Source: an uncultured Oscillibacter sp. (GTDB lineage Bacteria > Bacillota > Clostridia > Oscillospirales > Oscillospiraceae). From it: DNA of 20,652 bases. Numbering within the stretch: the stretch's first letter is position 1; every line of letters begins with the position of its first letter. The position numbers were made by a program, and so were the translations under genes. The stretch spans positions 1 through 20,652 of the forward strand of contig CAMHDB010000007.1 of the NCBI GenBank assembly GCA_946183715.1, given 5' to 3'. The notes below the pieces were generated by a model. That model saw only the letters and a list, made by a program, of their open reading frames with translations. It was not told the DNA's origin and made no database searches. This document shows positions 13,171 to 18,910 of this stretch, piece after piece.

Positions 13171-16100
13171 TCACCCGTTATTTTCGGGAATCAGCGTGAC
13201 GCGGAAACGGAAGTCGGTCTCGTCGAACCGGTACGCTTCCAGCAGTTCCGGGCCGCAACTCGCCGAGCCGATTCCGTCCTGACGGTAGTCCAGACACAGC
13301 ACCGTGTGCCCGCTCGGACAGAGTTCAAAATTGTGCGCCTTCGCCGTCAGTTCCTCCGCCGTGTACGGCGAGACATTGAACGCGAACGGCGTCGCGCTCA
13401 CGGCGTGGAATACGCGCCCGCCGCCCCGGATTGTCACGTAGTCGCACCCGGTGTGACTGCCGTTTTCCTGCGGGCGTAGATAGTCCTCGTGCATGTCCGC
13501 GACGGAGGACGTATAGAGGCCGTAACTGGTCGCGCGGCGCTTGTCCGCGTAACTCTCCGTGGGGCCGTAGGCGCAGTATTCGACTTGATTGAGCGTGTCC
13601 GGGAGGAATACGCGCAGGCCGAAACGGGGCAGTCCCGGGAAGTCCGGGTTGCGCCTGACGCGCGTCTCCACGGTGAGAACGCCGTCGGGGCGGACTGTCC
13701 ACGCCGTGTCGAGGTCGAGGAAGCGCTGTACCGACGCCGACGCCATCGACTGCACCGTATGCACGACGACCGCGCCGCCGATTCTCTCCCAGCGGGTCTC
13801 GTAGGCGCGGGTTACGGCTTTGTTGTAGCGCGCGGCGAGCCATGCCAGTTTACGCGAGGTGTTCGGGTCGAGCGCGGAATCGTTGTCGGTGGGCGCGCGC
13901 CATACGTTCCACTCCATAGGACAGTCGAGCCACTCCGCGCCGTCGAGCCACAGCCGCGACGGAAGCCCCGTACGCAAGTCGAACACGTAGCGCAGGCGTT
14001 CGTTTTGTACGGTCAGCGTCGCGGGCGTCTCCGTGACGCACAGCGCGGAAGTCTCCGTACAGGGGCTTTCGAGGAGCCGGACGGCAGTCCGGTTGCGGTT
14101 GTCGGGGCCGTCGAGGGCGATTTCGTCGAAACCAAGTAACAATCCGGCGGGGCGGAGCGGCGTCTTGTGGCGCAGGAACGACTTGATTTTCAGCGTATAC
14201 TTTCCCGCCGACAGTTCCGGCAGGCGCAACGCCGCGACGCCCTCCGTATGCGGCGCAATTGGGGGCGTATCCAGCGCGCCCGTCTCCGTCACCACCCCGT
14301 CGCGGAGCAGTTCCCATTCCAGAAACAGGTAGTCGCTCAACGTCGTGAAGTCCAGATAGTTACGCAGTGTCAAAACGCCGCTTTCCTGATTGTAGGACAC
14401 CACCCGTACCGGGCGGCAGACGTTCTTGTACTCCAACAGTCCCGTGTGCGGCGTGCGGTCGGGGTACACCATCCCGTCCATACAGAAATTGCCGTCGTGC
14501 GGGTCTTCGCCGCTGTCGCCGCCGTACAGGTATTTCGCTTTCCCGTTCCCGGCCTCCCCGGCGTACACCGCGTGGTCACACCATTCCCAGATGAACCCCC
14601 CGCACATCACCGGACTGCTTTCAATCAACTGGAAGTAGTCCTCCAAATCGCCGGGGCCGTTGCCCATCGCGTGCGCGTACTCGCACATAATAAACGGCTT
14701 GTCCGGGCCGCCCGACAGGTAGTCGCGGATTTCCTGATAGGTCGGGTACATCCGGCTGTACAAGTCCAGATTCGAGAAGTCGTACTTGCGCTTGCGGCTG
14801 TGGTGAATCGCGCTTTCGTAGTGCGTCAGGCGCGACGCGTCAAAGCGTTTCGTCCACGCCAGCGCCTCCTCGAAACAGCACCCATAGGCGCACTCGTTGC
14901 CCATCGACCATATCACCGCGCAGGGGCGGTTCTTGTCGCGCTGTACGCAACTCTCCACGCGGTCTAACGTGGCCTCCATGAACTCCGGATTGTCGGCAAA
15001 AAGTTCATTCCAGCGCTCCTCGTGGGCGGCGGGGTTGTTATTGTCGGGGCAGTACGTCGAGTAGGCCCCGTGACTTTCGCAGTCGGCCTCGGCCACGACG
15101 TAGAAGCCGTACTCGTCGCAGAGTTGCGGGAACCACGGCGCGTTCGGGTAGTGGCTCGTGCGAATGGCGTTGATGTTGTGCCGCCGCATGAGCTGTAAGT
15201 CGCGCCGGGCCTGCTCCATGCTGACGGCGTAGCCCGTCACGGGGTCGGAGTCGTGGCGGTTCATGCCCCGGAATTTTACCGCGACGCCGTTCACCAGTAC
15301 CCGACAGTCCTGTACCCGGATGTCGCGGAATCCCACGCGGTCAACAATCACTTCCCCCGGCGTTTCGAGCGTCAGCGTATACAAATACGGCGTCTCGGCG
15401 TTCCAGCGCCGCGCGTCCGGTACGGTCAGTTCCGCTACCTGCCGGTACCCGGAATCGTCCTGCAAGTCGCGGAACGCCGCGGTTCCTACGGTATTCCCGT
15501 CGGCGTCGGAAAGCGTCAGCGTCGCCGGGACTGTCTTGTGAAAATACTTGACACGTACTTGTAACACCGCGTCGGGTCCGTTCAACTCCGTGGTCGTGAA
15601 GTAGTCGAATACCGCCGCTTCCGGGCGCATCAACAGGTACACGTCGCGGAAAATGCCGCTCATACGCAACTTGTCTTGGTCTTCCAGATAGCTCCCGTCA
15701 CACCATTTCAGTACCAGTACGGCCAGACGGTTTTCGCCGTCGCGCAAAAAGTCCGTCACGTCGAACTCGGCGACAGCGTGCGACACCTGACTGTAGCCGA
15801 CAAATTTTCCGTTCAGCCAGACGTAACAGCACGAGTCGACGCCCTCGAAATTCAGGTACGCGCGCGGCGCGGCGGGGTTGGCATGGTAGTCGAAAGTCCG
15901 CACATACGCGCCGCAAGGGTTCTCCCTCGGCACATAGGGCGGGTCTACCGGGAACGGGTAGCGGAAGTTCGTGTACTGGTTCCTGTCATAGCCCTGCGTC
16001 TGCCAGCAGGACGGCACCGGGATTTCCGCGTAGCCCGATACGTCGTAGTCCGCCTCGTAGAACGCCTCCCGGAGTTCGTCGAGGGCCGGAAAGTAGCGGA

Positions 16101-16254
16101 ATTTCCAATTCCCGTTGAGGAACTGTATCCGGTCGGATGTTTCGCGCTGTGTGGCGAGATTGTCCATAGGGCGCGACGCCGGGACATAGTAGGCCCTGTG
16201 GGGCATGGTGCCGACGTGGAGTTTGTGCGTGTCCTCGTGGTAGTGCGGAATCAT
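13171..16254 (-). CDS. lacZ: beta-galactosidase, GH2 LacZ type
   Basis: 1027 residues, like E. coli LacZ (1024). Retaining glycosidase that cleaves lactose and other beta-galactosides. The order is a jelly-roll sugar-binding domain (FLNGNWKFRYF, PVPSCWQTQGYD), immunoglobulin-like domains, then the TIM barrel with FRGMNRHDSDPVTG, NAIRTSHYPN, EADCESHGAY, acid/base Glu454 in WSMGNECAYG and nucleophile Glu525 in MCEYAHAMGNGPG. The C-terminal Bgal_small_N domain includes WRAPTDNDSAL and YGPTESYADK. There is no signal peptide, so it is cytoplasmic. ATG at 16254 has AGGAGGAG upstream. It follows the DUF2442 gene by 23 bases in one unit. No sugar transporter or LacI-type regulator lies nearby, so uptake must be encoded elsewhere. 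Confidence 0.96.
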   Translation of the reverse strand: MIPHYHEDTHKLHVGTMPHRAYYVPASRPMDNLATQRETSDRIQFLNGNWKFRYFPALDELREAFYEADYDVSGYAEIPVPSCWQTQGYDRNQYTNFRYPFPVDPPYVPRENPCGAYVRTFDYHANPAAPRAYLNFEGVDSCCYVWLNGKFVGYSQVSHAVAEFDVTDFLRDGENRLAVLVLKWCDGSYLEDQDKLRMSGIFRDVYLLMRPEAAVFDYFTTTELNGPDAVLQVRVKYFHKTVPATLTLSDADGNTVGTAAFRDLQDDSGYRQVAELTVPDARRWNAETPYLYTLTLETPGEVIVDRVGFRDIRVQDCRVLVNGVAVKFRGMNRHDSDPVTGYAVSMEQARRDLQLMRRHNINAIRTSHYPNAPWFPQLCDEYGFYVVAEADCESHGAYSTYCPDNNNPAAHEERWNELFADNPEFMEATLDRVESCVQRDKNRPCAVIWSMGNECAYGCCFEEALAWTKRFDASRLTHYESAIHHSRKRKYDFSNLDLYSRMYPTYQEIRDYLSGGPDKPFIMCEYAHAMGNGPGDLEDYFQLIESSPVMCGGFIWEWCDHAVYAGEAGNGKAKYLYGGDSGEDPHDGNFCMDGMVYPDRTPHTGLLEYKNVCRPVRVVSYNQESGVLTLRNYLDFTTLSDYLFLEWELLRDGVVTETGALDTPPIAPHTEGVAALRLPELSAGKYTLKIKSFLRHKTPLRPAGLLLGFDEIALDGPDNRNRTAVRLLESPCTETSALCVTETPATLTVQNERLRYVFDLRTGLPSRLWLDGAEWLDCPMEWNVWRAPTDNDSALDPNTSRKLAWLAARYNKAVTRAYETRWERIGGAVVVHTVQSMASASVQRFLDLDTAWTVRPDGVLTVETRVRRNPDFPGLPRFGLRVFLPDTLNQVEYCAYGPTESYADKRRATSYGLYTSSVADMHEDYLRPQENGSHTGCDYVTIRGGGRVFHAVSATPFAFNVSPYTAEELTAKAHNFELCPSGHTVLCLDYRQDGIGSASCGPELLEAYRFDETDFRFRVTLIPENNG

Positions 16255-16277
16255 GGCGATTTCTCCTCCTGATTGTT

Positions 16278-16577
16278 TTATCCGGCAATCTTCTCTTGCA
16301 CGGCTACCGCGTTCCGGTACAGGTACTCCGGGGCGATATCAATCCCGCCGTCGTTCCAGACGGTCGCGCCGTAGTCGATGTAGACATTGCGGAACACGTC
16401 CGGGTCTTGCAACGGCAGAAAGGCCGGTTCTGACAGTAGCGGCGTGAAATCGAACACTTTCGCCTCGCCCGTGCTGAATCTCAGCCAGAGACGATACCCG
16501 CCCAGCGGGCGAACACCCTGTACTTTGACGCTTTCCCGCTGTTCTCCCGCGTAGGCAATCCCGTCTACAATATACAT
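16278..16577 (-). CDS. DUF2442 domain protein
   Basis: 99 residues. Residues about 20-85 fit the DUF2442 pattern: VRPLGGYRLWLRFSTGEAKV, FDFTPLLSEPAFLPLQDPDV, FRNVYIDYGATVWNDG and GIDIAPEYLYRNA. These small proteins are often found near toxin-antitoxin or mobile genes but have no settled function, and a regulatory or DNA-linked role has been guessed. No partner DUF4160 gene is adjacent here. Instead it is the first gene of the lacZ unit, 23 bases before it, with a good CCGGAGGG ribosome site and its own promoter at 16617-16644. Whether it acts on lacZ is unknown. Confidence 0.8.
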   Translation of the reverse strand: MYIVDGIAYAGEQRESVKVQGVRPLGGYRLWLRFSTGEAKVFDFTPLLSEPAFLPLQDPDVFRNVYIDYGATVWNDGGIDIAPEYLYRNAVAVQEKIAG

Positions 16578-16616
16578 GAAAAGCCCTCCGGTTTCTCTCC
16601 GTGCTTCGTTTTCTTA

Positions 16617-16644
16617 ATCTTACCAGAACGGCGCGTAAAGTCAA
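16617..16644 (-). promoter_or_regulatory. promoter of the DUF2442-lacZ unit
   Basis: On the minus strand: -35 TTGACT (16644-16639), 16-base spacer, -10 TAAGAT (16622-16617). Its -35 lies only 11 bases from the -35 of the divergent trmB promoter, so the two may compete. Confidence 0.6.
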
Positions 16645-16655
16645 GGGCAACGCCG

Positions 16656-16684
16656 TTGAAAAGCGTGGGAATCTGTGCTACAAT
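16656..16684 (+). promoter_or_regulatory. sigma-A promoter of the trmB unit
   Basis: TTGAAA (16656-16661), 17-base spacer, TACAAT (16679-16684). Predicted start is near 16691, about 22 bases before the trmB ATG. Confidence 0.75.
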
Positions 16685-16712
16685 CGTTCCGCAAAGAGGG
16701 GAGTTGAAACGT

Positions 16713-17360
16713 ATGCGCATGAGAAAGAAAAAGAACCTCGTCCCCAGAATGCAACGCTGTGCGGCGAAACTGGTACCCGACCCCGCCGCGCGCCGCGGAC
16801 ACTGGCGGGACTTGTACCCGTCGGCGCGGGCGCTGTGGCTGGAGCTGGGCTGTGGCAAGGGACGCTTTACGGCGGGCGTCGCGGCGGCGGAGCCTGATAC
16901 ACTGTTTGTCGGCGTGGAAGTCGTGCGGGAGGCGCTCGTCGTGGCGATGGAACGCTGTCTCGAACTGCCCAACGTCGTTTTCATCTCCGGCAACGCCGAC
17001 GCCCTGCCGCTGTACTTCGCCCCGGGGGAAGTCGATGGGCTTTACCTCAACTTCTCCGACCCGTGGCCCGGGAACCGTCACGCCAAACGCCGCCTCACGC
17101 ACGGCGGATTCCTCAAGCGCTACCGGGAAGTCCTCAAGGACGGCGGGCAAATCCGGTTCAAGACCGACAACGTAGACTTGTTCGACTTCTCGCTGTCGGA
17201 ACTGCCGCGCTACGGGTTCGCGCTGTCGGAAGTCACGCGCGACCTGCACGCCGACGGGCCTGTAGGGATTATGACCGACTACGAGGAGAAGTTCCACGCA
17301 CAGGGGAAGCCGATTTGCAGACTTGTCGGGACTATGCAGGCGTGGGAGGAAACGCCATGA
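16713..17360 (+). CDS. trmB: tRNA (guanine-N7)-methyltransferase TrmB
   Basis: 215 residues. Uses S-adenosylmethionine to make m7G46 in the variable loop of tRNA. Family marks: the MRMRKKK start typical of TrmB, SAM-binding LWLELGCGKGRF (Glu44-Gly50), FVGVEVVREALV, NADAL, the catalytic/tRNA block YLNFSDPWPGNRHAKRRLTH, IRFKTDN, and the C-terminal TDYEEKF. ATG at 16713 was preferred because a GAGGGGAG site precedes it and the frame upstream lies inside the promoter. The stop TGA is at 17358-17360, overlapping an ATG that opens a short repeat-containing leader before the next gene. Confidence 0.95.
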   Translation: MRMRKKKNLVPRMQRCAAKLVPDPAARRGHWRDLYPSARALWLELGCGKGRFTAGVAAAEPDTLFVGVEVVREALVVAMERCLELPNVVFISGNADALPLYFAPGEVDGLYLNFSDPWPGNRHAKRRLTHGGFLKRYREVLKDGGQIRFKTDNVDLFDFSLSELPRYGFALSEVTRDLHADGPVGIMTDYEEKFHAQGKPICRLVGTMQAWEETP

Positions 17361-17441
17361 ACGTTATCGCGACGCCTAGGGAAAGTATCATGGACGTTAT
17401 CACGACGCGGGGGAGGGGACAGTATGAACATTATCGCGGTA
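17357..17441 (+). repeat. three decayed copies of a gene-start segment
   Basis: Near-identical segments begin with ATG at 17357 (ATGAACGTTATCGCGACG), 17390 (ATGGACGTTATCACGACG) and 17424 (ATGAACATTATCGCGG), 33 and 34 bases apart. The third is the start of the next gene. The first overlaps the trmB stop and opens a 29-codon frame that ends at 17446. Confidence 0.7.
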
Positions 17442-17843
17442 ATTGACGACGGCGGCGGGCTGATGTTCAACCGCCGGAGGCAAAGTCAGGACAGGATTCT
17501 CCGGGAACGGATTCTCCGCCTCTCGGACGGTGCCCGCCTGTGGATGAATGCCTATACCCGTAAGCAGTTCGACGACATCGACCCGGTGCGCGTGTCCGTC
17601 GACGAGGACTTTCTACAGAAGGCCGCCGACGGCGACTACTGTTTCGTCGAAAATTCCCCGGTTCTGCCCGTACTCGACCGCGTCGAACGCCTGATTCTGT
17701 TCCGCTGGAACCGCGCCTACCCGTCCGACCTCAAACTCGACTTAGACCTGTCCGCGCCGGGCTGGATTCTGCTCGAAACCGACGAGTTCCCCGGCTATTC
17801 CCACGAGAAAATCACCGAGGAGGTGTATGTACGTGAAGCGTAA
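17424..17843 (+). CDS. conserved protein of unknown function
   Basis: 139 residues, soluble, acidic, no signal peptide or recognisable catalytic motif. The N-terminus MNIIAVIDDGGGLMFNRRRQ resembles the first strand and loop of a Rossmann-like or dihydrofolate-reductase-like fold. Later segments are LWMNAYTRKQF, GDYCFVENSPVLP, LILFRWNRAYPSD and DEFPGYSHEKITEEVY. I recall similar proteins in clostridial genomes, sometimes under a doubtful ribonuclease label, but I cannot support any function. ATG at 17424 follows GGGAGGGGA. The end overlaps the start of the nuclease gene by 17 bases, so the two are probably co-translated. It sits between trmB and the nuclease in one plus-strand unit. Confidence 0.8.
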   Translation: MNIIAVIDDGGGLMFNRRRQSQDRILRERILRLSDGARLWMNAYTRKQFDDIDPVRVSVDEDFLQKAADGDYCFVENSPVLPVLDRVERLILFRWNRAYPSDLKLDLDLSAPGWILLETDEFPGYSHEKITEEVYVREA

Positions 17844-18723
17844 CCGTTCCTTCGCCGCGCTCTGCCTGATACTCTGCCTGATTTTGGCCGCCTGTCAGCC
17901 GCAGTCCGCGCCGCCCCGGGATTCCGGCGACATAACGCCGCCCGACAGTCAAGGATACACCCTTGACACCATCCCCGAGTACGGCGGCGAGGCCTATGTG
18001 CCGCTCTACAACAACGTCCCCGACTTCGACCCCGGCGACCTCCCGCGCCGCTCCTTCGAGACCTACAGCGAACTCGACGCATTAGGCCGTTGCGGCGTGG
18101 CCTACGCCAATGTCGGGCTTGACCTCATGCCCACCGAGAAGCGCGGCGCAATCGGACAAGTCAAACCCTCCGGCTGGAAAACCGTACAGTACGACAACGT
18201 GGACGGGAAATACCTCTACAACCGCTGTCACCTCATCGGGTACCAGTTGACCGCCGAGAACGCCAACCGACAGAATCTCATCACGGGCACGCGCTACCTC
18301 AATGTGCAGGGCATGCTCCCCTTTGAGAATCTTACGGCGGACTACATCAAAGAAACCGGGAACCATGTCCTCTACCGCGTGACGCCGATTTTCGAGGGCG
18401 ACAACCTCGTCGCCAGCGGCGTACAGATGGAGGCCATGTCGGTCGAGGACGCCGGGGAGGGCGTACTGTTCAACGTCTACTGCTACAACGTCCAGCCCGG
18501 AATCGTCATCGACTACGCCACCGGGGACAGCGAACAGGCCGCCGCCGTCGACGATTCCGGCGAAACATTCGTCTACGTCCTCAACACGAATACCAAAAAG
18601 TTCCACTATCCCGACTGTTCCAGCGCAATCAATATGAAGGCCAACGCCCGGGAGGAGTACGCCGGAACCCGGGAAGCCCTTCTCGCGCAGGGGTACGAAC
18701 CTTGCGGACGCTGTAAGCCCTGA
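17827..18723 (+). CDS. secreted lipoprotein DNA/RNA non-specific endonuclease
   Basis: 298 residues. A basic start and hydrophobic core (residues 8-22) lead to a lipobox LAAC with Cys23, so it is probably lipid-anchored outside the membrane. The beta-beta-alpha-metal nuclease domain (about 75-215) shows YNRCHLIGYQL with catalytic His135 in the place of the usual DRGH His, then NANRQNLITGTRYLNVQGM with the metal-binding Asn region. This is the arrangement of EndA/streptodornase-type nucleases. The C-terminus (about 250-298) is a separate Cys/His module: FHYPDCSSA and GYEPCGRCKP, like the metal-binding tail seen in other secreted Firmicute proteins. ATG at 17827 has a strong GAGGAGGTG site. Likely roles are DNA scavenging, uptake or biofilm DNA turnover (inference). 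A terminator follows. Confidence 0.9.
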   Translation: MYVKRNRSFAALCLILCLILAACQPQSAPPRDSGDITPPDSQGYTLDTIPEYGGEAYVPLYNNVPDFDPGDLPRRSFETYSELDALGRCGVAYANVGLDLMPTEKRGAIGQVKPSGWKTVQYDNVDGKYLYNRCHLIGYQLTAENANRQNLITGTRYLNVQGMLPFENLTADYIKETGNHVLYRVTPIFEGDNLVASGVQMEAMSVEDAGEGVLFNVYCYNVQPGIVIDYATGDSEQAAAVDDSGETFVYVLNTNTKKFHYPDCSSAINMKANAREEYAGTREALLAQGYEPCGRCKP

Positions 18724-18728
18724 ATTTC

Positions 18729-18758
18729 CGCCGGAATGTACGCATTCCGGCGTTTTTT
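18729..18758 (+). terminator. intrinsic terminator after the nuclease gene
   Basis: 10-bp stem CGCCGGAATG (18729-18738) with CATTCCGGCG (18743-18752), loop TACG, and six T at 18753-18758. Ends the trmB-unknown-nuclease unit. Confidence 0.95.
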
Positions 18759-18812
18759 GCGAATGTTTACAATTTGTTCAAAAAAAGTTTTCAATTTGTA
18801 ACGCGAAAAAGG

Positions 18813-18841
18813 TTGTAAAATGTGGAATTGCGGGGTATAAT
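18813..18841 (+). promoter_or_regulatory. strong sigma-A promoter of the pilin-like gene
   Basis: TTGTAA (18813-18818), 17-base spacer, consensus TATAAT (18836-18841). The upstream 50 bases are A/T-rich with two CAATTTGT copies 22 bases apart (18770-18777 and 18792-18799), which could act as an UP element or regulator site. Predicted start is near 18848. Confidence 0.85.
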
Positions 18842-18869
18842 GTGTACTGGATTACAATTACTTCTTGGG

Positions 18870-18883
18870 CCGGGGCGACCCGG
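18870..18883 (+). other. leader hairpin with GCGA tetraloop
   Basis: CCGGG (18870-18874) and CCCGG (18879-18883) close a GNRA-type loop GCGA in the leader of the pilin-like gene. It ends 27 bases before the start codon. It may stabilise the mRNA. It does not match a riboswitch I know. Confidence 0.5.
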
Positions 18884-18910
18884 TTGCGTTCGATATAAGG
18901 GGGCGTACTT

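Noticed and set aside
18842..18910. Possible c-di-GMP riboswitch before the pilin-like gene
   Set aside because: Such switches often precede pilin genes, and the leader has a GCGA-capped hairpin. But the leader is only about 60 bases and lacks the conserved core of either c-di-GMP riboswitch class.
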